DNA from: a bacterium
Lineage (GTDB): Bacteria > Arandabacterota > Arandabacteria > Arandabacterales > Arandabacteraceae
DNA length: 64,000 nucleotides
Direction of reading: 5' to 3'
Assembly (NCBI GenBank): GCA_029933125.1
Contig: JAOZOU010000004.1
Coordinates: 62,001-126,000, forward strand
In this document: positions 54,389 through 63,838 of the stretch, piece after piece
Layout of the letters: every line of letters begins with the position of its first letter
Position numbering within the stretch: position 1 is the first letter of the stretch
Notes under the pieces: generated by a model
Seen by the model: the letters and a program-made list of their open reading frames with translations, nothing else
Told to the model about the DNA's origin: nothing
Database searches by the model: none
Translations under genes and position numbers: made by a program

Positions 54389-56053
54389 ATGAAAAAAGCC
54401 ATTGTGATCGGTCTTGATGGTGCTACTTTTGATCTCCTGAGGCCGCTTTCGGAAAAGGGCTATCTTCCCAACATCGCAAGGATGATGCAGGATGGCACGT
54501 GGGGGCACTTGCGTACTGTAATTCCCCCTGGAACAGGTCCTGCCTGGTCCTCAATTGTGACGGGCCTGGATCCGAGCAATCATGGTGTTTTCGATTTCAT
54601 CGTCAGGGCAAAGGATTCTTATGATCTTGCTTTCCTGAATGGGCGAGCGCTCAAGGTTCCCACCATCTGGGATCTTGTCGGCAGCCTAGGAGGAAAGGTG
54701 CTTGTATTAAATGTTCCAATGACCTACCCTCCCAGAGCTGTCAAAGGTTTACTTGTAAGCGGTCTGCTCACACCCCCTCAAGCTATCGAATGCAGCTATC
54801 CACGGGAGCTCTATTCGGAAATACTCAGAATCAATCCCAACTACAAGATAGTTCCCACTGAGACAGCCGGACCGGGGAAAATAGATGCCTTCCTTGATGA
54901 TCTATCAAAAGTTGTCGAAGCCAAGATTGCTGTTCTGAAAAATCTCATGAGGCGTGATGACTGGTCGTTTGTTATGCAGGTGTTCAATGAAACCGATTTC
55001 CTCCAGCATGCGCTTTGGCACGTCATCGATCCTAATCATCCTCGTCACACTGCAGAAGATTTCGAAAGATATGGTGAGCGCATCTACAGCATCTATTCCC
55101 GTCTTGATGAGCTCATTGGTGATCTTAGAAAAGAGGCTAGCCGTGATACGACTCTCATCATTGTCTCCGACCATGGCCACGGACCACTGACTGAATTCCT
55201 CCATGCGAATAATCTTCTTCTCCATCTTGGCGTTATGAGAATCAAGCGTAGTATTTTCTCAAGGCTTAAGTACGCTGCTTTCCGAGCCGGCCTGACTCCT
55301 CTCAGGGTTTTCAGAATCGCAGAGCTTCTCGGTCTGGGGAAAAGGCGAATGAAGATTCGCTGGACGAGCAAAGGTTACAACCTTCTAAAGAAGATGTTCT
55401 TTTCATTCTCAGATATAGACTGGAAGCGAACAACAGCCTATGCAATAAGTGGTGGTGTATATGGTGGTATTTTCTTGAACCTGCGGGGGAGAGAACCTAA
55501 TGGAATCGTACCCAAAGCCGAGTATGACAGGGCAAGGGAAGAGCTTGAAGCCATGCTTCTCAACTTTATCCGTCCCGATGGCAGGGGTAAGATCATAAGC
55601 AAGGTCTTAAAGAGGGAAGAGATATACCACGGGCGCTTTCTCGAGCGAGCGCCCGATATTTACTTCCAGCCTGTGGAGCAAACAATTGCTGTTTTTGGAG
55701 ATTTCGAATTCTCCTCCAATCGCATCTGTGAACCAGCTGCTGCTGCTATTTCAGCTCAGCATCGCATGGAGGGTGTATTCATTGCCTGTGGTGAGGGGGT
55801 CCAACGTGGCCACAGGATTGAAGAAATGCGAGTCATCGACGTCACCCCTCTTATTCTTTATTGCCTTGGGATTCCTATCCCCAGAGGGCTTGATGGCGAC
55901 GTTCGTGGCGATGTGTTTGAAACAGGCTTCTTTCAAAAGCACCCACCTTCCTATGTTGAGTCCAGGGATGTCTATGGCGACCTTGCTGATTTCGAGGCTG
56001 ATAAAGATGAGGATATAAAACACCGCCTCAAAGGGCTGGGGTATATTTCCTGA
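54389..56053 (+). CDS. Alkaline-phosphatase-superfamily enzyme (type I phosphodiesterase-like)
   Basis: A 554-residue soluble protein. It opens IVIGLDGATFDLLRPLSEKGYLPNIARMM, with PPGTGPAWSSIVTGLDPSNHGVFDF (nucleophile region) and later the metal motif IVSDHGHGPLTEF. AQHRMEGVFIACGEGV and VIDVTPLILYCLGIPIP are near the end. This places it in the nucleotide-pyrophosphatase/phosphodiesterase branch. No signal peptide or membrane segment was seen. It overlaps the following flippase gene by one base. It may act on a phosphorylated glycan or lipid intermediate. Confidence 0.85.
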   Translation: MKKAIVIGLDGATFDLLRPLSEKGYLPNIARMMQDGTWGHLRTVIPPGTGPAWSSIVTGLDPSNHGVFDFIVRAKDSYDLAFLNGRALKVPTIWDLVGSLGGKVLVLNVPMTYPPRAVKGLLVSGLLTPPQAIECSYPRELYSEILRINPNYKIVPTETAGPGKIDAFLDDLSKVVEAKIAVLKNLMRRDDWSFVMQVFNETDFLQHALWHVIDPNHPRHTAEDFERYGERIYSIYSRLDELIGDLRKEASRDTTLIIVSDHGHGPLTEFLHANNLLLHLGVMRIKRSIFSRLKYAAFRAGLTPLRVFRIAELLGLGKRRMKIRWTSKGYNLLKKMFFSFSDIDWKRTTAYAISGGVYGGIFLNLRGREPNGIVPKAEYDRAREELEAMLLNFIRPDGRGKIISKVLKREEIYHGRFLERAPDIYFQPVEQTIAVFGDFEFSSNRICEPAAAAISAQHRMEGVFIACGEGVQRGHRIEEMRVIDVTPLILYCLGIPIPRGLDGDVRGDVFETGFFQKHPPSYVESRDVYGDLADFEADKDEDIKHRLKGLGYIS

Positions 56054-57027
56054 TGAGAGGCTTAGTAGGGAAGAGGTTTCTGTGGATAGTTGCTGCTGTT
56101 CTCATGGGGAGTCTTATCTGGTGGGGACATCGGGACCTTGGAAGAATAATGGATCTCGATCCAGCAATGGCTTTGCTTGCCTTCATTCTCACAGGGGCTA
56201 TTGCCGTTGTTTCAGCTCTAAAGTGGCAGATTTCACTTAAATCGCTTGGTGTTTCAGATGCACCACGTTTTGGTTCCCTTGTCTACTATTTCATGTGTGG
56301 ACGTGCAGTTGGTCTGGTTTTACCAATGGACATCAGCGATTTCGGGGTTCGCACAGCCTCTCTTAAGCTTGACCATTCCGTCTCAATCGGCAGAGCATCA
56401 TATTCAGTATATCTTGATCGCACCTTCGATCTCGTAGTTGGTGCTTTCCTTTTGACACCATCAGTGCTTTTTGTCCTCGGGATAGTTGGAGAGATGACTG
56501 GTATCATAGCTATAATCGTAATTTTCCTGACAGGGCTCATTTTCTTCTCCTTTATGGCTCGCCACACAACACGCCTGCTCAGCCTTATTTTTCACTTTCT
56601 TTTCAAAGCCGTTTGCAAGATACCCTGGATCGGTAGGCGAATCGATAGAGAGAAGGAATCTTCCACGTTGCTCAAGGAGGACTTCTCTTCGATTACTCCG
56701 TCGCTCTATGCTTTGAGTGGACTCAAGTTTTGTTTGACCGCCTTAAGATTCATTGTTGTTGCCAATGCGTTGAGACTCAATGTTGATGGCCTTGCCATTC
56801 TGCTCTTTGTTCCGGGTGCCCAGTTTGCTGCCTTGTTTGCCTTGACACCTGGAGGTTTGGGAATCGCAGATTGGTCGTGGTCAGGGTTGCTTTACAAAAT
56901 CGGTGTCGATCGCAATGTCATCGTTCCCTATCTTGTTTCTTTACGGCTTGTGATTTCTGTTTCCATCGTTTTGCTTATGCTTTTCTCCAGAATCTTCTAT
57001 CGCAGTCGAGCTCAGGCGGGAGCTTAA
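56053..57027 (+). CDS. Second AglD/MprF-like flippase-domain membrane protein
   Basis: A 324-residue membrane protein with about eight helices, distantly related to the 50983 gene. Family elements are VYYFMCGRAVGLVLPMDISDFGVRTASL, YLDRTFDLVVGAFLL and FALTPGGLGIADWSWSGLLYKIG. It is coupled to the phosphodiesterase-like gene by a one-base TGATG overlap and followed 4 bases later by a GT2. Confidence 0.83.
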   Translation: MRGLVGKRFLWIVAAVLMGSLIWWGHRDLGRIMDLDPAMALLAFILTGAIAVVSALKWQISLKSLGVSDAPRFGSLVYYFMCGRAVGLVLPMDISDFGVRTASLKLDHSVSIGRASYSVYLDRTFDLVVGAFLLTPSVLFVLGIVGEMTGIIAIIVIFLTGLIFFSFMARHTTRLLSLIFHFLFKAVCKIPWIGRRIDREKESSTLLKEDFSSITPSLYALSGLKFCLTALRFIVVANALRLNVDGLAILLFVPGAQFAALFALTPGGLGIADWSWSGLLYKIGVDRNVIVPYLVSLRLVISVSIVLLMLFSRIFYRSRAQAGA

Positions 57028-57031
57028 GGCT

Positions 57032-57766
57032 ATGAAGGAGCAGCTTGGCGAGCGTATTGCCGTAATCATTCCAGCCCGTAACGAAGCTCAAACCGTTGGC
57101 GAGGTGGTCGGAGAAGTTCGTCTGAGATTTCCACACTTCGATATCATCGTCATAGATGACGCGTCTGAGGACGCTACCGGGGAGATAGCAAAGCAGGCTG
57201 GAGCAGATGTGATAAGGACACCTATCAGGCTTGGCTACGGTGGAGCAGTCCAAACAGGGCTTAAGCTAGCCCATAAAAGGAATTACGATCTGGTTATCCT
57301 CATGGACGCCGATGGCCAGCATGATCCAGCTTCAATTGAAAAGCTCATTTCGGCTGCAAGGGGTAATGACTTTGTCATCGGCTCACGCTTCCTTGGGGAA
57401 GCCTGTTACAGGATTCCCCTTATAAGACGGCTGGGCATGAAGATTTTCAGCGCGATTGCAAGCGTGGTCGTTGGCAGGAAGTTAACAGATACGAGCTCTG
57501 GTTTTCAGGCATTACGCAAGGACGTTTACTCGCTCTTTGCACTTGGTGACTATCCCGTCGATTTTCCCGATGCGGATATGGTCATCTGGGTCGCCAGACA
57601 TGGCTACAGGGTGGCTGAAGTAGCTGTAAGGATGCATGAACGCAAGAGTGGTAGGTCAATGATATCAGGTTTGGCCTCATCCCTGCGATATGCCCTCAAG
57701 ATGCCTCTGGCCATACTTGTAACGCTTTTGAGAGTACCATCCCGCAGAGGGGGGAAGCAAAAATGA
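57032..57766 (+). CDS. GT2-family glycosyltransferase (DPM1/DPG synthase-like)
   Basis: A 244-residue GT-A enzyme: VIIPARNEAQTVGEVVGEV, IIVIDDASEDATGEIA, LGYGGAVQTGL and the DxD region LMDADGQHDPASIEKL. It has RYALKMPLAILVTLL but no clear membrane domain. Such enzymes charge polyprenyl phosphate with a sugar. The next gene is DUF2304, a frequent neighbour of this GT2 type. Confidence 0.87.
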   Translation: MKEQLGERIAVIIPARNEAQTVGEVVGEVRLRFPHFDIIVIDDASEDATGEIAKQAGADVIRTPIRLGYGGAVQTGLKLAHKRNYDLVILMDADGQHDPASIEKLISAARGNDFVIGSRFLGEACYRIPLIRRLGMKIFSAIASVVVGRKLTDTSSGFQALRKDVYSLFALGDYPVDFPDADMVIWVARHGYRVAEVAVRMHERKSGRSMISGLASSLRYALKMPLAILVTLLRVPSRRGGKQK

Positions 57767-58119
57767 ATCTTCAGGTTAGGATAATGGCATTGGTTGTTAG
57801 CCTGCTATTCATTGGCTATGTGCTCCATCTGGTCAGGAGCAGGAAGCTTCGTGAGACAGATTCAATCATCTGGATACTTGCCAGCAGTGCGATTCTCATT
57901 CTCGGTGTATGGGTGAAGCCGCTGATCTTCGTAACCAAGCTCATCGGTGCGAAATTCCCCGTGTCAACTCTCTTCTTTAGTGGACTTATTTTCTTGACAT
58001 TCATTTCCCTATGGATGACAACGAGAATCTCAGAGCTCACTGAGCAGGTTAAGGACCTTGCTCAGAAAGTTGCATTGATGTCGGAGGATAGGGGTAAGGT
58101 TGACGAAAAGCAAAAGTAG
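57763..58119 (+). CDS. DUF2304 membrane protein
   Basis: A 118-residue protein with three hydrophobic helices and the ETDSIIWILASSAILILGV motif of DUF2304. A short coiled-coil tail (ISELTEQVKDLAQKVAL) follows. It overlaps the GT2 by 4 bases and probably forms a membrane partner for it. Function is unknown. Confidence 0.82.
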   Translation: MNLQVRIMALVVSLLFIGYVLHLVRSRKLRETDSIIWILASSAILILGVWVKPLIFVTKLIGAKFPVSTLFFSGLIFLTFISLWMTTRISELTEQVKDLAQKVALMSEDRGKVDEKQK

Positions 58120-60226
58120 TCTAAGACCTATACTTTCGAAAAGGCATCACCAGCTTATCCTGCTAACCATTGCGGTTGTGGCTGGTGTGCTCTTCCGTTT
58201 TGCCTATTTAGCCTCTGACCCGCCATGGGACTTCACATGGAGCCAGGCTCTTTTCACGGATGGTGCTCGTGCAATCGATGGTGCACGCAGCAAGATAATT
58301 TTTGATCAGTGGATTGTCGATGAAAGATCACCTGTTGTGCTCTTCTATCCCCTAATCAACTTCATTGCCTTCATCGTTTTCAAGATCATGGGGGTTGGGC
58401 TCTTACAGGCGAATCTATGCGGAGTGATTCCCTCCCTTGCAACCCTTGTGATTTTATACCTGGGTTTGCGAGGACTGGCTGGGGAGCCCGGCGGAATACT
58501 TGCTGTCTTTCTGCTTAGTTTCTCGTATCTACACGTTGTCTACAGCAGAGTCCCGATGGTCGAATCCCTCGAGATATTCCTCCTTGTAGCCTGTTTCTTC
58601 CTGCTTCTTAAGGGCTTGCGAGGAAGCTTCTTTTGCGGTTTGCTAATAGGGCTCGCTGCGATGATGGTCAAAATGCACACACTCCACATTCTGCCTGTTG
58701 CGATAGCCTTTAAGTTGTTTGAGGAGAGGGCTACGAAGGATCGTTCCAAAGTTAGATCGATCGTTGCCCTTGCCATCGGTTTCGGAGCCTCTCTCGTGCT
58801 ATGGTATGTGACGGTATACAGGATCAATCCCCCAATCCTCACCAAGTATTTCAAATCCAATATCTTTGTGGCTCAGCGGGGCGAATACGCTAACGCCTCA
58901 TTTAGCGAGTTGCTCACAAGACGCCTTGGAGCGCTCATCCATATAGGTAGCGGTAAAGATGGCTTCTTTGCCAAGGTCCCCATCCTCTATCTACTTGGGG
59001 CAGCAGGCTCTATCTCCATTCTGTCTGGGTTTGGCACTTCGAGGCAGCAGGCAAAACCCTGGGAACGCCTGGCCCTCATCTGGCTGGTTGGCACAATGCT
59101 TGCGCTAAGTCTTCTGAGCTACAGACCACTCCGATATCTTACTCTCATTCTTCCGAGTTTGGTTCTTGTTGCAACATCCTTTATGGTGAGGCTAGCGGAG
59201 GGAAAGCCCATATTTTCAGCTTCCAAGCCCAGATGGTTCGGATTGGGGTTTTGCATCTGGCTGACTGCGGTTCTAATTCACTTTTACCAGGATCTTGCTT
59301 TTGCCTTTCTAACCAGAGCTGGTTCGAGAAATCCCATGTGGCTCGTCAGGACATATCAATCGATATGGCTTAAGATCTTGCTTTTTGGCTTTGCCTCGAT
59401 TGCCATTTGGCTAACGTCAGGCTCAAGGCTCAAGAATTCGAAGGGCATCCTCGGCATTAGAGCAAGAAGCATTATCTTTTTTGGTGTCATCGTCGGGACA
59501 GCTATTTTAGGGAGCATGAAATTTGCAGACTTCGCCTCGACAAGGAAGTACTCGATCATGGACGGCGCCCAAAGTCTCAAGCGAATCCTCGGAGAAAATG
59601 TATTTCTTGTTGGTGATTGTTCTACGAGTCTCTCACTTGAAACCAACTTCCGTACCCTACCAGCCTATGGTGATCTTATCCGATATAACGAACGCAATCT
59701 CTTCGAAAGATATCCAATAACCCATTTCCTTCTTAGGTTTCCTACTCTTTATGAATATCTCTCCAAGACATATTCTGACTTTAAAGACCAAGCTATTCCT
59801 ATTAGGACTTTCGTGCTCTGCGGACGTGAAGCAACGGTTGTGCGCTATAAGGAGTGGCCAGGAACAAAAAATTCTGACTACGACCCTACTCAATATGAGA
59901 TTGGTATGGAAAAACTTGCTCGTAGCGACTTCAACGGTGCACTTGCTGACTTTGAAGAGTTCCTTGCCTCTCACAAGGATTCGTATGAGTGTCTGGCTGC
60001 TATGGCAATTTGCTACATGCAGCTCGGAAAACCACGAGAGGCGCTTAGTAGCATTGAGCAGGCGGTTGAGATATCAAAGCGCGATGCTGTTGTTTATGAG
60101 ATCTATGGTGATATCCTGAGCTCGCTTGGTCGAAACGCCCAGGCTCAACAAGCATGGCTAAGAGCATTGAAACTTAACCCGAATAGCCGTAAGCTAAGGA
60201 CGAAGATATCTAGGGGGAGATTCTAG
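58100..60226 (+). CDS. GT39/PMT-like membrane glycosyltransferase with C-terminal TPR
   Basis: A 708-residue protein. The N-terminal GT-C domain (about 15-470, ten or more helices) has DPPWDFTWSQALFTDGARAIDGAR in the first extracellular loop and VYSRVPMVESLEIFLLVACFFLLLKG later. Residues about 610-705 are TPRs (GMEKLARSDFNGALADFEEFLASH and others). It likely transfers sugar from a polyprenyl-phosphate donor. TTG 58100 follows AGGGGTAAGG and lies inside DUF2304. It abuts the next GT2 gene with no spacer. Confidence 0.85.
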   Translation: MTKSKSSLRPILSKRHHQLILLTIAVVAGVLFRFAYLASDPPWDFTWSQALFTDGARAIDGARSKIIFDQWIVDERSPVVLFYPLINFIAFIVFKIMGVGLLQANLCGVIPSLATLVILYLGLRGLAGEPGGILAVFLLSFSYLHVVYSRVPMVESLEIFLLVACFFLLLKGLRGSFFCGLLIGLAAMMVKMHTLHILPVAIAFKLFEERATKDRSKVRSIVALAIGFGASLVLWYVTVYRINPPILTKYFKSNIFVAQRGEYANASFSELLTRRLGALIHIGSGKDGFFAKVPILYLLGAAGSISILSGFGTSRQQAKPWERLALIWLVGTMLALSLLSYRPLRYLTLILPSLVLVATSFMVRLAEGKPIFSASKPRWFGLGFCIWLTAVLIHFYQDLAFAFLTRAGSRNPMWLVRTYQSIWLKILLFGFASIAIWLTSGSRLKNSKGILGIRARSIIFFGVIVGTAILGSMKFADFASTRKYSIMDGAQSLKRILGENVFLVGDCSTSLSLETNFRTLPAYGDLIRYNERNLFERYPITHFLLRFPTLYEYLSKTYSDFKDQAIPIRTFVLCGREATVVRYKEWPGTKNSDYDPTQYEIGMEKLARSDFNGALADFEEFLASHKDSYECLAAMAICYMQLGKPREALSSIEQAVEISKRDAVVYEIYGDILSSLGRNAQAQQAWLRALKLNPNSRKLRTKISRGRF

Positions 60227-61195
60227 ATGCCTGATGTTTCTATCGTTGTGCCTGTTCTCGATGAGGAGGGCTCACTTGAGGAGCTCCATCACCAGATCAC
60301 ACAGGTGATGGAAGAGATGGGCCGGACATTCGAAGTAATTTATGTAGATGATGGCAGTAGGGACAGATCCCTCGAGATTCTTAAGAGGATTTTTGCAGCT
60401 GATGCCCGTGCCAAGGTGATAAGTCTGCGCAAGACCCATGGTAAGAGTGCTGCTCTTGCTGTTGGCTTCGATGAGGCTAAGGGAGATATCATAGTTACCA
60501 TAGATGCTGATCTTCAGGACGACCCACATGAGATTCCCAATCTCATTCGAGAGCTCGAGAAAGGCTATGATGTGGTTTCGGGCTGGAAGAGACAACGCAA
60601 GGATCCTTTTTCCAAAAGATTTCCTTCGAAGGTATTCAACTGGCTCACCTCCGCTGCGACGGGGTTGAAGCTTCATGACATCAACTGTGGACTGAAGGCG
60701 TATCGACGCTCGGTGACAAATCGGTTCAAGCTCTATGGACAACTTCACAGATTTCTCCCCGTCTTTGCCTACAAGGAAGGCTTCAGGGTCACGGAGCTTC
60801 CAGTTACTCACCATCCAAGGCGCTACGGTAGAACAAAGTACGGTGTGAAGCGTTTCCTGCACGGGTTGCTTGATCTGTTGACAGTCATACTCCTCACTCG
60901 CTATCTCAAAAGCCCACTGCACTTTTTTGGCACAATCGGCATCATCTTCACTCTGGCTGGCTTCGGAATAAATTGTGTCATACTCAGCATCTATATAAAG
61001 CACCATAATATCCAGGGAAGGCATCCGCTCCTGACATTAGGTGTTCTGCTCATGATTCTAGGCTTCCAGCTGATATCCACAGGGTTGCTAGCTGAATTGC
61101 TGACACGCATGTCTCATAAGGGTAGAGAGGAATACAGTCTTAGGCTCGAGCTCTCACATGACGCAAATGAAGAAAGGCAAGCCTCCCAAGCATAA
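60227..61195 (+). CDS. GT2-family polyprenyl-phosphate glycosyltransferase with C-terminal TM pair
   Basis: A 322-residue GT2 enzyme. It shows VSIVVPVLDEEGSLEELHHQI, EVIYVDDGSRDRSLEIL, RKTHGKSAALAVGFDEAKGDIIVTIDADLQDDP and HDINCGLKAYRR. The conserved TELPVTHHPRRYGRTKYG follows. Two membrane helices (about 235-300) follow, as in ArnC/GtrB-type enzymes. It likely makes a polyprenyl-phosphate sugar for the neighbouring GT-C enzymes. It overlaps the next gene by 38 bases. Confidence 0.88.
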   Translation: MPDVSIVVPVLDEEGSLEELHHQITQVMEEMGRTFEVIYVDDGSRDRSLEILKRIFAADARAKVISLRKTHGKSAALAVGFDEAKGDIIVTIDADLQDDPHEIPNLIRELEKGYDVVSGWKRQRKDPFSKRFPSKVFNWLTSAATGLKLHDINCGLKAYRRSVTNRFKLYGQLHRFLPVFAYKEGFRVTELPVTHHPRRYGRTKYGVKRFLHGLLDLLTVILLTRYLKSPLHFFGTIGIIFTLAGFGINCVILSIYIKHHNIQGRHPLLTLGVLLMILGFQLISTGLLAELLTRMSHKGREEYSLRLELSHDANEERQASQA

Positions 61196-62711
61196 ACGGC
61201 ATATCCTTTCCGCCTACTGGAAATCGAACACTGCCCTGGCGGTCACGGCCTGCATAGTCGCTGCTATATTCGCAATTCTTGCCTTTGATCCACTGCCATC
61301 GACAATTGGAGACAATGCTGAGTTTATGATCCTTGGCAAGGCTCTAGCAGGTGGATATGGCTATCGTTACATTAATCATCCTCAGTTGCGGCCAGCAACA
61401 AAGTATCCGCCTGGTTTCCCAATAATGCTTGCTGGCTGGATCAAGTTGTTCAGTGAGAAGATCGTTGCAATGAAGGCTCTCATCGTCATCACCTTTGCAC
61501 TTTCGATTCTTGTCTCCTTCTTCATTGCTAATCTGTTTCTTGAGAGAAAAATGGCTCTCGTAGCCACTCTTTCGATAGCAACATCCTGGGTGGTTGTGAG
61601 CTACTCCTATCAGATCCTCTCAGATGTTCCTTACACGCTGTTCAGTCTTGCGGGGCTTTTGTTCTTGCTGAGGGCTGACGACAGCCTTAAGGCCCTCATC
61701 GGGGGAGGTCTTTCAATCTGGGCTTATCTTGTCAGGACTGTTGGCGCAAGTCTCGTAATCACAGGAATAATCCTGCTTGTCCTGAGGAAGCGCAAGAAGG
61801 AAGCCATTGTCGTTCTGGCTTGCTTTGTTGCGATTACTGCATTATGGGCCTGGAGAAATTACATTCTGACAGGTGAGGGCAGTCGCTATGTGAGGCTGCT
61901 TCTTGAAGCCCAACCCATGAATCCCTCAGCTGGGCATGTCACATTCGGTAGCCTTGCCAGGAGGGTTTGGATAAATCTGAGAGATTATGTGAGCATCTTC
62001 CTTCCTGCCAACCTCTTGCCAACCCTCGTTGTAGGCTCAGCGAAAGGTGGAGGCCCTATTACAAGGTTTGTGGGCTTGCTCATAATGGCTGGTGTTGTCG
62101 TGGGAATGGTCTCATTGCGGCGGAAGGCCCGCTGCATTGTAGCATATGTCCTTCTCTATTTTGGGGTTTACCTCGTCTGGCCAGAGATATGGAGGACAGA
62201 GCGATTCATGCTTCCAATTGCACCTCTGATAGCAATCTTCTTTTTTTCCGGATTAAAGCGCATATTGGGCTACTTCGCGGTGAAGCGCAGGATTGTTACT
62301 GCTGTTTGTATAGTTCTTGTAATTTCAAATTTCATCTCCCTCGTAGGATTTATGAAGCGTGAGACAGGATACCCACCAGGTTGGTACAATTATCTTCAGA
62401 TAGCACTTTGGGTGAGGGAGAATACACCAGAGGACTCACTTGTTATATGTCGCAAGCCTTTTCTGTTCTATGTCTTCAGCTATCGCAAGACGATTGGTTA
62501 TCCCTACACACGTGACCACGAAGCCATGCGTAACTTTCTCAGCGAGATTGCGCCTGATTACATTGTTATTGACAACTTTGGTAGTATCTCACAAACCACG
62601 CAAGTGTATCTCTTGCCAGTCCTCAGGGAGATGTCTGGTTCTCTTGAGGTGATTTATTCAACTGACGATCCTGTGAACGTCCTTCTCAAATTCAAAGCCA
62701 GGCGAGGTTGA
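61158..62711 (+). CDS. GT39/PMT-like membrane glycosyltransferase
   Basis: A 517-residue GT-C protein with about ten helices. The first loop has STIGDNAEFMILGKALAGGYGYRYINHPQLRPATKYPPGFPIMLAGWI, with the acidic residues typical of ArnT/PMT enzymes. SDVPYTLFSLAGLLFLLRA and LVRTVGASLVITGIILL follow. Unlike its neighbours it lacks a TPR tail. ATG 61158 or ATG 61167 is the start. Its stop overlaps the next start (TTGA). Confidence 0.85.
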   Translation: MTQMKKGKPPKHKRHILSAYWKSNTALAVTACIVAAIFAILAFDPLPSTIGDNAEFMILGKALAGGYGYRYINHPQLRPATKYPPGFPIMLAGWIKLFSEKIVAMKALIVITFALSILVSFFIANLFLERKMALVATLSIATSWVVVSYSYQILSDVPYTLFSLAGLLFLLRADDSLKALIGGGLSIWAYLVRTVGASLVITGIILLVLRKRKKEAIVVLACFVAITALWAWRNYILTGEGSRYVRLLLEAQPMNPSAGHVTFGSLARRVWINLRDYVSIFLPANLLPTLVVGSAKGGGPITRFVGLLIMAGVVVGMVSLRRKARCIVAYVLLYFGVYLVWPEIWRTERFMLPIAPLIAIFFFSGLKRILGYFAVKRRIVTAVCIVLVISNFISLVGFMKRETGYPPGWYNYLQIALWVRENTPEDSLVICRKPFLFYVFSYRKTIGYPYTRDHEAMRNFLSEIAPDYIVIDNFGSISQTTQVYLLPVLREMSGSLEVIYSTDDPVNVLLKFKARRG

Positions 62712-63838
62712 ACTTGAAGAACTTGCGAATCCTCATGCCTACCATCTATTTCCCACCGAGGGTGGGTGGCATCGAAAGTCATGTCTATTCACTTGCAAAG
62801 GAGCTTGCAAGGAATGGTCATAGCGTGACAATAATCACAACCAGGACAGAGAAGGCATCGCCATGGCATGAGGTGATCGAGGGGGTAGAGGTTAAGAGAA
62901 TTTTCTCATTCGGGAAACACTTTGCTGGTTGGATTCTGAGCAGTGGCCTGGCGATATTTCCCACACTTCAGGAGGCACCATCTTTTGATGTCATTCACTG
63001 CCACACTTTTGCCTTCGCACTTGGTGGCACCATAGCATCGCTTCTCTTTGGCAAGCCTCTGGTTGTTACCGTTCACTCATCCCATTTTCTGAAGCTCGCT
63101 ACCAGACCGGTGATGCGGGGAGCCCTAAAGCTTGTCCTATCGAGGGCCAACGTGCTGCTTTCAACGAGCAGGGAAATAGATGGTGTGGTTCGTTCACTCC
63201 TTCCTCATGCTGTGACCATGCCGATTGTGAACGGCGTAGATACAGAAAAATTCAAACCCACTGAGCCACTTTACACGTCGCAACGTGATGAATTCGTGAT
63301 TGTATGTCCACGCAGACTCGTTGAGAAGAATGGGGTGGAATACCTGATAAGAGCACTCCCTCTCGTGAGGAGTGAGCTCAAGGTGAAAGTCTATATAGCA
63401 GGTGATGGTCCTCTCTATGGATATCTTACCCAACTCGCGCGCGATCTGGGAGTTGCTGACAAGATTGAATTTCTTCGCTCGGTAAGCAATGAGAGAATGC
63501 CAGCCCTTTACTGTTCAGGTGATCTAGTTGTAATTCCCTCGCTTTTAGAAGCAACCTCCATTGCTGCCCTCGAGGCGATGGCGTGTGAGAGAGTTGTAGC
63601 CGCATCAAGGATTGGTGGTTTGCCGGAGATTCTTGATGACAGTGTCGGTTTCCTCTTCGAACCTGCATCGCCACAAGCAATTGCCAGCGCAATTGAGAAA
63701 GCTATGAAATGCGAAACAAAAGCCAAAATGGGGAAACTTGCTCGCGAACGGGTGGTGAAGAATTGGAGCATTGCTAAGGTTGCTCAACTTCATGAGGAAA
63801 TCTATCGAAGATGTCTGGAGGGTAATGGAAATGCTTAA
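62708..63838 (+). CDS. GT4-family glycosyltransferase
   Basis: A 376-residue GT-B enzyme. It shows LMPTIYFPPRVGGIESHVYSLAKELARNGHSVTIIT, VHSSHFLKLATRPVMRGALKL, VNGVDTEKFKPTEPL, RRLVEKNGVEYLIRALPL and PSLLEATSIAALEAMACERVVAASRIGGLPEIL. The start is TTG 62708, sharing bases with the previous stop. It overlaps wecB by 8 bases. Confidence 0.88.
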   Translation: MNLKNLRILMPTIYFPPRVGGIESHVYSLAKELARNGHSVTIITTRTEKASPWHEVIEGVEVKRIFSFGKHFAGWILSSGLAIFPTLQEAPSFDVIHCHTFAFALGGTIASLLFGKPLVVTVHSSHFLKLATRPVMRGALKLVLSRANVLLSTSREIDGVVRSLLPHAVTMPIVNGVDTEKFKPTEPLYTSQRDEFVIVCPRRLVEKNGVEYLIRALPLVRSELKVKVYIAGDGPLYGYLTQLARDLGVADKIEFLRSVSNERMPALYCSGDLVVIPSLLEATSIAALEAMACERVVAASRIGGLPEILDDSVGFLFEPASPQAIASAIEKAMKCETKAKMGKLARERVVKNWSIAKVAQLHEEIYRRCLEGNGNA

